Below are positions 36,155 through 46,437 of a stretch of DNA of 64,000 nucleotides, in pieces (position 1 is the stretch's first letter; each line of letters opens with the position of its first letter). The position numbers were made by a program, and so were the translations under genes. The notes beneath the pieces were generated by a model. It made no database searches, was not told the DNA's origin, and saw nothing but the letters and a program-made list of their open reading frames with translations. Source of the DNA: Tigriopus japonicus (taxonomy: Eukaryota > Arthropoda > Copepoda > Harpacticoida > Harpacticidae); assembly GCA_010645155.1 (NCBI GenBank), contig CM021312.1, forward strand, positions 1,028,935 to 1,092,934. The letters run 5' to 3'.

Positions 36155-36709
36155 TAGGGCCTGGAAATGTTTTTATATATATATCAAATACTTTAAAAAT
36201 ATTTTTCCACTTTTCCTCGATTTTTTTCAAATACCGTATATTGGCTATTTCAAGGAAAAAAAAATTTTTTTTCTCGAATATTCTAGTCAAAAAAAATATT
36301 TCTGGCAAAATTGAGGAAAATAAAAGAATGACCAATACTCAAAAGAGCCTTCCCAAAATGAACCCAAAATACAAAAATCTCCACAAAATGGCATTTATAC
36401 TAAGATTAGACATTCACAAGCAAAACTACTGTCATACACGAAAAAACTGCGCCATCTATTGAGGCAAATTGAAAATTGTATTGTTTATATCAATAACATG
36501 TCAAGTTTGCCCCCAAAAACGGCCAAATGCATCAATTAAACCAGAAACAAATTTGGAAAATCGGTGCACAAAGACAAAAATACCAAAAAATGGCCTTGTC
36601 AAAAAAAATATTTCTTAAATATGCGTCTTTTTCCAAATATTTTGGGCTTTTCAAGAAAATATACATTGGATATTTTGTCACTTTTTTGCAAATATTTTTC
36701 CGGGCCCTA
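36155..36709. mobile_element. TAGGGCC-ended non-autonomous element, 555 bp
   Basis: The left end TAGGGCCTGGAAA and the inverted right end TAGGGCCCGGAAA agree at 12 of 13 positions. The flanks GTTATTAC and ATTATTAC match at 7 of 8 bases, suggesting an hAT-like 8-bp duplication. The interior is AT-rich without a transposase. Confidence 0.7.
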
Positions 36710-37131
36710 ATTATTACAAAGGGACGATGTGCGAAATTCATGCACACCTGTTTATTTGTTTGTTTCATTCATGGAGGAAGACGAGTGAATGTTTCTCGAA
36801 AATTTTTGCTTTTTGTGAATACAAAGACCTATACATTTTATTTATGCCAGTACACCAAGTTTTGAAATGTTAACAAAAGGTGGTCTGGTTTATCTAGAAA
36901 CCTATGCTTTTTGTATATTTCATTCATTAACTTCAAGTTATTTCTGACCATTTTAACGCACTCGGAGGCTTAAAATAATGTTGTATGATTTAAAACTAAT
37001 ACGTAAAATATATCTGACTTAAATTTTAAGGAAAGTTAATGAAGAAAACATTATGCCTTGGCGCAGACAAAGTACAGAGCTTTTGAAATGTTCTTGTACT
37101 CTATAACATTTTCACAATGGAGTGTCTACAT

Positions 37132-37314
37132 CAGGGGTCGGCAACTAGTTTTGAGTCAAGGCCCACCAAATTTGATTCCATGTTGTCAGGGGCCCACAAA
37201 TTAACGATCAAAGAGCTTTTTAGCCCACGAGTACAGTACTATGGATGTCTCGCGGACTCACTATTGCGGATTGGGCCCACATGTGGGCTGCGGCCCACCG
37301 GTTGTTCACCCCTG
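37132..37314. mobile_element. hAT-type MITE, 183 bp
   Basis: Begins CAGGGGTCGGCAACTAG and ends GTTGTTCACCCCTG, flanked by a perfect 8-bp duplication GTCTACAT (37124-37131, 37315-37322). Internal GGCCCAC motifs recall the 207-bp MITE at 32278, so both were probably mobilised by related hAT transposases. Confidence 0.9.
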
Positions 37315-38069
37315 GTCTACATAATTATATTTGCAATGATCAAAAGCTAGCTTTTTAAAGATTACTCTGTCAAGTTCAAATACAAGTTTTTGTCCTTCGC
37401 TCCATCTTTTCCGAAAATACGTGTCTCCATTTCCTTCTTGAATTATTATTATTAATTGTAGGCAATCATCCATGAGTGCATACGTCCTGAGAATTCAAGA
37501 CGTCAATTTATGGCTTATGGTCGTTACAAAACGACAAGAGAGGCGTGTATGGTGCATGGAATTAGTGTCAAATGAGGACGATGTTTTGCCCCTTCAAGAA
37601 AGCCAGGTATTATCCACCTTCGAATTCGCTCCATGTTCCGACAAAAAAGAGGTTTCATTTGTACCATCACTAGCGACAACAACAATTGAGCAATTGGAGG
37701 AACATTTCTGGCGGAGAGTTTTTGGGTCAAAAAGCGTGGAAAGCTATTTTTAGACCCTTGTCGGGTTCAGTCAGGTTCTTTCTTTGACGTTCCGATTATC
37801 CGCCTTTGAGAGAGCTTCGGTTAATGAGCTGGTAGAAAATGAACTTTGAACTTTTAGATTTATTGAAAGATCTCTTGTCATTCTTGAAAGTTCAACTACC
37901 TGCCTGACATTTGGAGGGAATACAAAGCGAGCGCAATCACATTCTTCTAACCCTTACCTTTTTGTCAATGGTTGGTCTTCTAATATCAGGACTTTGGCCC
38001 CTTTTGAAACAGACAATTTCCTATGGCCAACTTAGGAAGAGGGTCAATCATGAACAAAATCTTATACCG

Positions 38070-38167
38070 GATTTCCCATCGGGATAAGCCCTTCTCAATC
38101 GAATTGGTCCACACGGCTCGGAACTCATTGAAGATGATGCACTCGTTGCCGTCGAAAACTAGCACCT
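38070..38167 (-). CDS. Unidentified coding-like exon (possible gene remnant)
   Basis: The minus strand reads VLVFDGNECIIFNEF, RAVWTNSIEKGLSRWEI, with good amino-acid complexity, ending at a possible donor CG|GTATAAG. A stop lies just upstream, and the acceptor is unclear (AAAG or CTAG). About 300 bp further upstream on the same strand (38648-38540) another protein-like stretch reads KEYHAGVECGAMEKDL and GVGATWNISKQ, then a stop. I do not recognise the family. It could be a small gene, a decayed one, or chance. Confidence 0.3.
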
Positions 38168-38673
38168 TTCATTTTTAATAATTTCCATCTAAGTACTTTA
38201 GAAGGAGTTTCGAATAATTAACTATCACAATTTCGTTTGTTGAGTGTAGAAGGGGTCTGATAATAAGTTAGTTCACTACACAGATCTTAGGATATCGCAA
38301 CAAATGTGCGTGTGCTCGAACTTCTCTTTTCCCGATGTTGGTTGAATGCTACGATGGTTTTGATGCAACATGAGGGGGACTTTCAGATTCTATTAGAGTC
38401 AGCTAAGGTTTGGATAGACAGGGATTAGAAGTCCCTTTGGGCGCTTGTCTGATAGAAGCATTCGAGTCAGATCACAAGGCCTCGAAGACACCCATCACTT
38501 CCTTGGGTTTGTTGCCGAGTATATTTTCGTTGGGTTTGAATCACTGCTTGCTAATGTTCCATGTGGCTCCGACACCCTGATCACTCTTGTCCTTAGCCAC
38601 AAGGTCCTTCTCCATTGCTCCACATTCAACTCCTGCATGATACTCCTTCAAAAGTGTGAGAGTTTGTCTTGTG

Positions 38674-39060
38674 TGTGTGAGGGAGAGAGAGAGAGAGGGA
38701 GAGAAGGGCGAAAAACCAACCCAACACGCGCTCGCCAGCCTTCGCCGTCCTCCTCCTCCTCATTGTTCGTGTCCTTTTTCCTATGCTTCAACCACCACCA
38801 CCACCTTCTCCCTCTTTTGGTCCTCCCCGTTCTTCTCTCCCTATCCCCTTTTGGCATGTTCGTCCTTCGGACTCTTTCCCTCTACAGTATCTGTTCTTCC
38901 TTGTTCGTTTTTTTTCTCTCCTCTCCTCTCTTTCTCTCCTCTCTTCCTCTCGCTCTCGTTTGGAGTCAGTTTGATCCTCCTTTCTCCCTTTTCTGATGAT
39001 GATGGTCCATTGCGACAACCACGTGAAGGCCAGAAGAAGAAGAAAGACCAAGGGGGAGAG
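38674..39060. repeat. Low-complexity (GA)n then pyrimidine-rich tract
   Basis: GA repeats at about 38684-38705, then CT-rich DNA to about 38990 and AAG-rich DNA around 39030-39060. The long open frames in this stretch on both strands are compositional. Confidence 0.75.
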
Positions 39061-40046
39061 GGTGGTACACGGGCCATTGCGAAAGGGAGTGAAAGAGGAA
39101 TGGTGGTGGTTAGTTCCGTTCTGTTCTTCATGCAGTTCTCGCTTGAGGCGAACTGCCTTGTTTTAACAAATCCCTCTCGTCTCTCGTTGGAGGGAGGAGG
39201 GCCTTGAGTTGTCGTTCAATATACCTCTCACGCCATACTTCTTTGGTAGGTCCAGCTCACGAGGGCCATAAGATCGGCACAAGAAAAGAGGAAAAGTGAG
39301 AGCCGAGGGAGAAAAGTAGTGCTCTGTTCCACATGATGGTTCTCTTTTTCAGGCCGGCGGCCTCTCTGGCCAAAACCGGTGGTCATGCACTCGATTGCCA
39401 AGTCCATCCCCCAATGTGCAGTGGTAACTTACGCACGTACATACATACATACACACATGATAAAGAGTGCCTGTTGTTCGTTCATCTTGTTCGTGCGTGC
39501 CCGTGTGTGCCAGTTCCAACTACCCACAGCAACAACATCGCCACCACGAAGACGAACAACGAGGAACACCGATGTTGGACCGACCTACATGCCAACAAGA
39601 GTAGGGGCGAGTGCCTAAAAGAGAGGAAACTGCTCTGTTATGCTACTCAACATGCCACAACCAACATGGGCCGTCCCACTCGCCTTCCTTCCTCACTCAC
39701 TCACTTACTTACTGATCCAGTCCAGTGGGGATGAGAACGGGTAGCGACCGTGGGAAGGCGGAAAACCATAGGGGAGTACGAGACGGCCTTAGCCTTCGTT
39801 CACTCTCGACACCCAACACGGGACAAGTGGGAATGTAATAAAGGGAAGAGAGCGGGCAACTACCCAAAAAGAAACCCATCTCTCGGTCACAATCCGACGG
39901 TTCCACCTAGACAGCAGACTTTGGCTTGACTTCAAGCGATTCATTTGGAACGAATGCACTTGTATCAGAAAGGGCTGCTTGAAGATTTCCAACGCCACTA
40001 TAGTAGATTCGAAACGACGAAAAAATGATTGCACCCGCAACCACAG

Positions 40047-40078
40047 GAGTCAAAACATATAGAAATATGTTTTGACTC
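40047..40078. repeat. Perfect 14-bp inverted repeat, 4-base loop
   Basis: GAGTCAAAACATAT, loop AGAA, then ATATGTTTTGACTC. It would fold as a tight hairpin in RNA from either strand. Confidence 0.9.
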
Positions 40079-40453
40079 TATCAAAACGCCTTTATGAAAT
40101 ATTTGTACGACTTCAGGATTTCTTCGACTTTCTTTTCCAAAGTATGTCTCGAGCACTTCCATTTAAAGTGGAAGCCGCCAAAGACAAAAAGCGAGTTGAA
40201 AGTCAGAACTCCTAACCTTTCGTTGGTCTTGTCTTTTTGCTACCGATTATGTTGGTTCAGTATGGCACCACTGACCCACATTTCGAACCACTTCATGACC
40301 ATAAGAAAAAGTCGGTCAAAGGCTCGCCAAATACTGAAGTGGTCGAGCCGCGAAGGCCGGATGAGATGCAAGGCAAGGAGAACAATGAAAGGGTCAGATG
40401 TGTTTTAGTAGAGGAGAGCCCTTTCAATAAGTCAGATTAAATTCGGCTAGCGT

Positions 40454-40522
40454 GTGGAAGGTTTGAAATAAACATAGTGGAAGGTTTGAAATAAACATTG
40501 TGGAAAATTTGAAATAAACACT
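40454..40522 (+). repeat. Three tandem 23-bp units, each with AATAAA
   Basis: The unit GTGGAAGGTTTGAAATAAAC plus three bases repeats at 40454, 40477 and 40500. Each copy contains the poly(A) signal hexamer on the plus strand, just after a plus-strand open frame that stops at 40440. Confidence 0.9.
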
Positions 40523-40683
40523 GAAGATTGTCTCCACAAGAAGGTCAAGCATTTTTGAGCAATCTTTTGAATTAATCATGATCATGCTTTTAAATCATTT
40601 TTTTTTATCTATTAACAGACAATGATGGTCACAATTGTAATCATTTGAACTAGGTAGACATCATCAAAGGTATCATCTTTCAT

Positions 40684-40952
40684 CTAAGTGCCGTTCTTGT
40701 TGTTCAAATATCTTTCAATTGCCGCGTTGACCTTTTCCGGAGCCTCCATCATGGACCAATGAGATGCACCTTCAATAGGACATTCTTGGAAATCTTCGAC
40801 AAAATCTCGACTTCCCTTGAAGGCTGAAACACTGAGGTAATCATCCTTGTTTCCATAAACCGAAAACACCGGCACATCGTTCAGTTTTGGCTTGTGGGTC
40901 ACGTTGTATCGTCTGGCAGCCCGATAGTAATTGATCGGTCCTTGGAACGCAT
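40684..40952 (-). CDS. Epoxide hydrolase exon 4 (terminal)
   Basis: AFQGPINYYRAARRYNV, the YGNKDDYLS acid region and the GASHW histidine, ending NNKNGT-stop. I saw no clear AATAAA on the minus strand within the next 200 bp. Confidence 0.93.
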
Positions 40953-42227
40953 CTAACCAAGAGAAACAATTTTTTTAGATCACAAAAGTTATTCCTCCGT
41001 AGATAGAGCTTGTCAAATTTTTTTCTCACTTCTATCCCTGAAGGTGAATTTGTAGGCTTCGATTAATTGGTGTCGGTCCTCAGCCTGAATACCTTTCATC
41101 ATCGATTCGAATGTCTGAATGTCTCCAAGACGTAAGAAACGTTCAGGAATAATTGGACATTGAAAAAAGAGCATGTACCATGACTTCAGCTTTTGATCCC
41201 ATCCTTTGGTGAGTTGGCGGGCCAACGATAATGGATGAGGTAGGTTGACCACGACATACCGGTCAACCATTTCTGGGTACTTGCCAGCAAAGTAATATCC
41301 AATGGCACCGCCCCAATCATGACCAAGAAGAATGCACTTTTCTCGACCCAAGGCTAAAAAACAACGCCTTCAGTATTGTCCATACCTTCTCAAATCGTGA
41401 TGGGGGTAAACCGAAGAACTTCACTGTTCTGCCTTTCTAACTTTGGAAAAGGACGCTAATCTTTTTCGCAAATCACAATGACTAATAGTGTTAGGCATAG
41501 TGTGAAAGCGTTAGTTACCTTTCTTGGCGTAACTTCAAGAAGATTGGTTATTAAGATTAATGAACAAAGCTGTTCTGGTGAGTCAATTTTTTAAGGTCCC
41601 ACACATTAACATCAAGGAAAGATTCAAACCTTTGCCTCATTGTATGGATTTTATTTCCAAACCTTTGAAGTCAGGCAGTCCATTTTTTTCCAATTTCCAG
41701 ATTTCAAAATACCAAAAGCGTCTAACCTTGAATGACATGCTTCACATCATCTGCTAGTTTGTCCAGATGATATTGATCTATCCCCGTCGGTTTTTCGGAA
41801 TCCCCATAACCTCTGTTGTCAATGGCCACACACCTTTGAACGTAAAGACACACAACATGTCCAAAAGAAACGTAAATTTACGTGGGAAAATACTCGTGCT
41901 TTATAAATGTTCTTACCAATAGTCTTTGGAAAAACATTGTAGCTGATGACGCCATGAGAACCAAAACTCCGGGAAGCCGTGTAGCATTAACATCAGCGGC
42001 TTTTTCCTGTCCCCTTTCTCAACATAATGCACCTTAAGTCCTGGCAGTTGAAGATACCCATGTTCCCCCCATTTGGGGTCAGTCAAGATGGCAGGAGGCA
42101 GTTGTCGCTCTTTCACTTCAAAGACTTTTTTCCAACCATATCGAAGAACCATGAACGGCACCGTGCATAGCAGAAATATGCCAATTATAAATCCCGCCAA
42201 TTGTGTTAATATAACTTCAACAAACAT
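40684..42227 (-). CDS. Membrane-anchored epoxide hydrolase (alpha/beta hydrolase, EPHX3/EPHX4-like), 4 exons, 336 aa
   Basis: Exons 42227-41917, 41833-41727, 41353-41030 and 40952-40684 join in phase to a 336-residue protein, about normal for the family. An N-terminal hydrophobic anchor (about residues 5-28, ER or plasma membrane) is followed by the alpha/beta-hydrolase fold. The oxyanion motif HGFPEFW is at 83-89, the nucleophile Asp152 is in LGHDWGG, a charge-relay Asp is near 284 (YGNKDD), and the catalytic His312 is in GASHW. The lid NYY at 255-257 probably gives a ring-opening tyrosine. The family adds water to fatty-acid or juvenoid epoxides to give diols; the substrate here is unknown. 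The start is the ATG before the anchor. It lies about 0.7 kb downstream of the putative DGK end on the same strand. Confidence 0.93.
41030..41353 (-). CDS. Epoxide hydrolase exon 3
   Basis: LGREKCILLGHDWGGAIGYY carries the catalytic nucleophile, followed by the cap (lid) domain to FTFRDR. The acceptor is TTTTAG and the donor is GTGAGA. Confidence 0.93.
41727..41833 (-). CDS. Epoxide hydrolase exon 2
   Basis: CVAIDNRGYGDSEKP, then YHLDKLADDVKHVIQ, matching the conserved DxRGYGxS strand-turn after the oxyanion region. Found by homology and phase; the acceptor is CAAAG and the donor is GTTAGA. Confidence 0.92.
41917..42227 (-). CDS. Epoxide hydrolase exon 1
   Basis: Encodes the anchor, PPAILTDPKWGEHGYLQLPG and HGFPEFWFSW. 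The donor GTAAGA splits a Trp codon completed by exon 2. Confidence 0.92.
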
Positions 42228-42946
42228 TGCTTTGTTGGTTGTTAAGCGTTACTTTAGGAATCGAGAGGCAGCCATTCATGTACTACGTGTGTTGTATTCA
42301 CTCACACTCACAGCTGATAACGCATGGAAATAGAGATATAACAATTTGGATCCTATTCAGTCAGTAAAGAGAAGGAAAGATAAATATTGGGTGAGCTTGA
42401 ACATTGCCCCCGATGACTTGTTCTTCCTAGAGGACGATTCAAGATGTTGAGCTGTACGTTCACAATGGTTCTCCAACATTGTATTGTAAGAATCTGGCCA
42501 AAAGAAGTCAAAGCAACTTGATAGAATCGGAGGTTGCGAGAGTTGAGAGCATTTGTAAAAGAAATTTGGTTATCGTTGACAATAAAAGATTACGATATTT
42601 AGGACAAAATCAACTATATTATCTAAAATAACAACAATAATGAAAGGCAATGATGATGGAATCCAGAAGAGACGCAATTTTTAACTACGGAGAGGCATCA
42701 AATTCACAATTATCGCGACACAATACGAATTGGCTTTGCTAACGTAGCGATGAAACTAACAGTATTATGTATTTTGTGACTGAGTTATGAATTTGATTTA
42801 ATTAAATGCGAACCAATAAATCTGATCAATCAATAGTAGACTTTCAAGAAGTGGAAAATCTGTTTCATCAAAATGAAATAATGGGTGCCAAAAAATTGGG
42901 ATCATTAGGGTTCAATGTTTGATGCAAGTTTTTGCGCTCATGTGAC

Positions 42947-43086
42947 TTATGAAATGGTTTCCTGGTTTACTTTTTGGTTTTCGCTTGCACTTTTTTGGGA
43001 CTGGTTCTTCTGATGTTTGTACAATTTAAAGCTGCTTTGAATCTTCTTGGCAGCCCAATCTTCAATCTCGTCGTCCTTAACGGCAT
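42947..43086 (-). CDS. Terminal exon with an IQ motif, possibly the last exon of the upstream DGK
   Basis: After a TTTTCAG acceptor the minus strand reads AVKDDEIEDWAAKKIQSSFK, then LYKHQKNQSQK and a short tail to TAA. WAAKKIQSSFKLYKHQK fits the IQ consensus, a calmodulin or EF-hand binding helix. The exon phase (two bases before the first codon) matches the GTGAGT donor at 45603 in the DGK, giving TAY-AVKDDE; ATTAAA lies at 42797-42802. It could instead be the last exon of a separate small IQ protein whose first exon I did not find. Confidence 0.55.
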
Positions 43087-43557
43087 CTGAAAATAATTAA
43101 GAAATAACATTACGTATTTGCAGACAAATTTTTGCCCGACAAATAAAATAGGATTGAACACTATTAGACTTTTGTGGTTGAACGCGTCTTGGAGGCTCAA
43201 CGTGGCAACCCAGGTCAAACTCTAATTTTGATTGGTCAAAAACTCTTGCCTCCCATATTGGATTCCTCTCAAGTAAAAAGCCACATCCAATCGGTGAAGA
43301 AAGTTATCAAGTGAGCAAAATCAAACGTGGATGAGCAACGTAAAATGGCAAATATTGCCTTGCCTCCTTTTTTGCTTACTCCGCCTCCATCCAGCGGGGA
43401 TGCCCTAAAGGGAGGAGTTGCTTTTGTGGACGAGTGCAGCAAAGTACTGATGGATTTCGAATTCGTATTTTGCCATACTTTTGCCATTATGGCTCTTAAG
43501 GGTCAAAAACTTACCACTACTACGTAAACTTATCAAAGGGCAAGATTTACGAATCCT

Positions 43558-43720
43558 CAAGTAAAACATGGCAGCACTACCAACTTGAAATCCATTTTGT
43601 AACTACCGATGGAACTCGAACTCGATTTAGTTCGAGTGCTGCTATAATTGCCATAATGCCATAATTGCCATTATGGCCTTGATTAGGTCTTTGGTCAAAA
43701 AGTTTATTACAACCCGGCTT
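43558..43720 (-). repeat. Dispersed repeat, copy 2 (inverted relative to copy 1)
   Basis: The reverse complement aligns with 35746-35880. A partial third copy in the same orientation follows near 43738-43775 (GTGGCAACACTCCCAACT versus ATGGCAGCACTACCAACT). Confidence 0.7.
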
Positions 43721-44217
43721 TTTTAACAGCAATTACACTTCGAGTAAAAAGTGGCAACACTCCCAACTCCCATCACTAGTTCGAAGGCCGACTTCGATCA
43801 AATGTTGCAAAAAGTTAGTTACCATGTGAGGGTAGAATATTTTTGAACTTTCTCGCATATGCCCTCTTGGAAGTTTCAAACCTAATTCTAACAAATCTAG
43901 AACGTTATTTTAATTACTTTGTGTTACAAATGACGTTATACCTTACGGTACAATTAATTATTCCACAATAGACCAGCACATGTATTTTGTTGTCGATGAA
44001 AAAAATGACTTTTTCGCCTTTTATATCAATTTTTGCAGTGGTTGCTTGAAGAAGTTTGACAATTTAGCACTTTTATTGAATCTGATGAAAAGTTATTTAA
44101 TGGTGCGATGATTTAACCCTAGATAGTAATCAACATGCTGACACCACGTTTCATAATGTCTAAAACCGGTACTAATGATTTGCCCCAAACATCAGGATTT
44201 CATTGCACAGTGATGAC

Positions 44218-45297
44218 TAGGATCCGGATTTGAGTTGATTTTTTCGGGCCAAAAAATTGATTTTTAAATTGATCAAAATCATAAAATACTTGATCAAAAC
44301 TATGAAATAAGTGACTTCAATTTTATAAAACGAAAACATTGACATGAAAATGGCAATAAAAAGTTGGAGAGTACATGATTGACGCAAAAATGGAGCTTGA
44401 ATAAACCAATCCTAAATTACAAATTGGGTTTTAACCAAGTTGCATAATCCGTTTTCTTTATATAGTAAATAAACAAAAGGTTCTAGAGTATGTTACGCTC
44501 ACGATACATCCAACCCTCTGGTCAGCACAGAAAAGTTCACACTGTTGAGAGGTTACTTTTTCAAGAGACATAGTTTTGAAGGAATGGGCAGGGGGTTTGG
44601 TCTGAAGATGCCTGAAGAAACTTTTTGATTTTTTTTTCAAATACTGGAAAAACTTGTTTCTAAACTGTTTTGAAAACATTTCTTTGTGCATTTTTTTATG
44701 TTTTGGCCTTGTTTGAAGAAAAATCACTATTCGTTTTACCTAATGGTCCGACTAGTTGTATGAGAATAATAGAAATGTTTAATTAAATGATCTCAAGTTG
44801 CCAAATAGGGTTGTCGAGGTTGTCTATGGCATAAAAACGTTTTCAAAAGGTTAACTTTTTTGCTTAACCTTTGTATTTTTTTAGTCCATAGCTGGAAAAG
44901 CATAGATGTAGGTTAAAACCACACAACTTTCAACTTACAACTTACAACTTTACAACAACAACTTACAACTTTTTACATTTGACACTAGATTGTGAAGTGT
45001 GGAAATAGAATTTCAAGTTAAGAAGTAAATAGGTGGAAAGAATCGAGTGTTGATTTGTTGAAGACATTGAAAAACTTTTTATACGCCCAAAATAATTGGA
45101 ATTTGCCAAATTTTGCCCGAAAAAATTGAATTTTGCCAAATTTTTCCGCCAAAATCTGAGAAATTAGTCTTTTTTTTACAAGGAAGTGCGAAAAAATTGA
45201 AAATTTCCCAAAAAGCCGAAATCTTGATTTTGACTAAATTTTGCCAAAAAAATGAAAAATTAATTGATACATTTTTCAAGTTCAAATCCGGGCCCTA
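44218..45297. mobile_element. hAT-like non-autonomous element, 1080 bp
   Basis: The left end TAGGATCCGGATTTGA and the inverted right end TAGGGCCCGGATTTGA differ at two bases. Flanks at 44210-44217 and 45298-45305 are both GTGATGAC, a perfect 8-bp duplication. The interior is AT-rich with short GCCAAATTTT-type repeats and no transposase. The ends resemble those of the element at 36155-36709, so they are probably one family. Confidence 0.88.
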
Positions 45298-45603
45298 GTG
45301 ATGACGGTATTTGCAATTGATTCACATTAGCTTGTGATAAGTGATGTCTCTCTGAAAATAAATAAGTGTACTTATGCTCCGTGACCTTAATTTTAATATC
45401 TTCGATATTATTATTATTTTTGTTATTATTATTTATTATTAAATAGTATTATAATATGTCGAATAATCATCTTTGATTTGACAGCTTTTGGGATAATTTG
45501 TGCTCACTAATTACGACTGATCTCATTCCTCCTTAATAAATTCAGCTTGTCATTTTTGGGTTTGATTGTTTTATAATTGCCTTAGTGGGTACTCATAACT
45601 CAC

Positions 45604-46437
45604 ATGTTGCAGTCTTGTTTCTCACTAGCACTTTGGACCTATTCCTGTGTTCTATAACGATTCTACAGGGCTTCATTAGGCAGGGTTCTCCGTCAATTTG
45701 CATTGGTACGCATGAGTTAGTGGTGATGACCGCTCTTTTGCACTGACACACACTGGCACCACTCCCACCTGCATGGAGGATGGCCAGATCTAAATTATCA
45801 ATGGCTACGACCTCGAGTAGGCCATCATTCATGCACTGTGCGCCGTTTTTTCGGTTCCACGGCTTCGTGCCCCCGGCGTAACTCCGAATGTTCAGGAACA
45901 TCACACTATGAGTGCCATAGGCTTTGAGTCTTGGAGTGTAATCGAATCCGTCACATTCAATCGTGACGTGATCCATCAAATTGCGCCATTGGTGCTTAAA
46001 CAAGTCTTTGCCTCCTTCCAAGCCATAGAAAAGAAGGTTGCGTGTCCTGGATGTAAAATGTTCGGGATTGCTATTGCGCGCCCTGTGAAATTGCAAGGCA
46101 ATATGGGCATCAATCCCAACGGAGAAATAGTTGTTGAGCACATCTAAAGGGAGTTTGACATCTGCGTTGGCGATTTCTTCCGGTGTGTCTCCGTGATTAT
46201 CCAACGGACAATAGGACAATGACCAGCGATCCAGATCAATGATATCTGCGTTGGCTATATCCATGAGCACTTTCTTCAAAGGTTTATCCCGATATTTCCC
46301 ACCCCAACTCAACGATCGAGCCAGATCGTTTCCGGTTCCTAATGGAATGATCCCAATGGCAGGTCTCTCTGCAGGAGGAATATCCATAGCGTCCATAACG
46401 GAGAGAATCCAACCCACGGTTCCATCTCCGCCGCATG
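45604..46437 (-). CDS. DGK exon 2 (main catalytic exon)
   Basis: From ACGGDGTVGW to VLVRNKTAT. The acceptor is TTTTTCAG. The unspliced frame adds CEL and a stop at 45593, but the GTGAGT at 45603-45598 is a full-consensus donor. Confidence 0.9.

Larger units (their letters stand above)
39061..40683. other. Intergenic stretch before the epoxide hydrolase
   Basis: No gene that I can support. Overlapping plus-strand open frames at 40094-40440 contain KVCLEHFH, weakly THAP-like, but lack the rest of the domain. It contains an inverted repeat and a tandem repeat listed separately. Confidence 0.5.
43087..45592. other. Possible DGK last intron, rich in repeats
   Basis: AT-rich DNA holding dispersed-repeat copy 2 and a 1080-bp hAT-like element. 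No exon was recognised. Confidence 0.5.

Noticed and set aside
38445..39207. Two plus-strand open frames of 183 codons
   Set aside because: Mostly CT/GA low-complexity sequence; Ser/Leu/Phe runs follow base composition.
40094..40440. Possible THAP-domain fragment (KVCLEHFH)
   Set aside because: Only one half-motif is seen; the CxxC start and the AVPTY-like end are absent and the frame shifts.
44458..44727. 89-codon open frame inside the hAT-like element as a transposase
   Set aside because: No RNase-H-like or zinc-finger (BED) motif; the element is non-autonomous.
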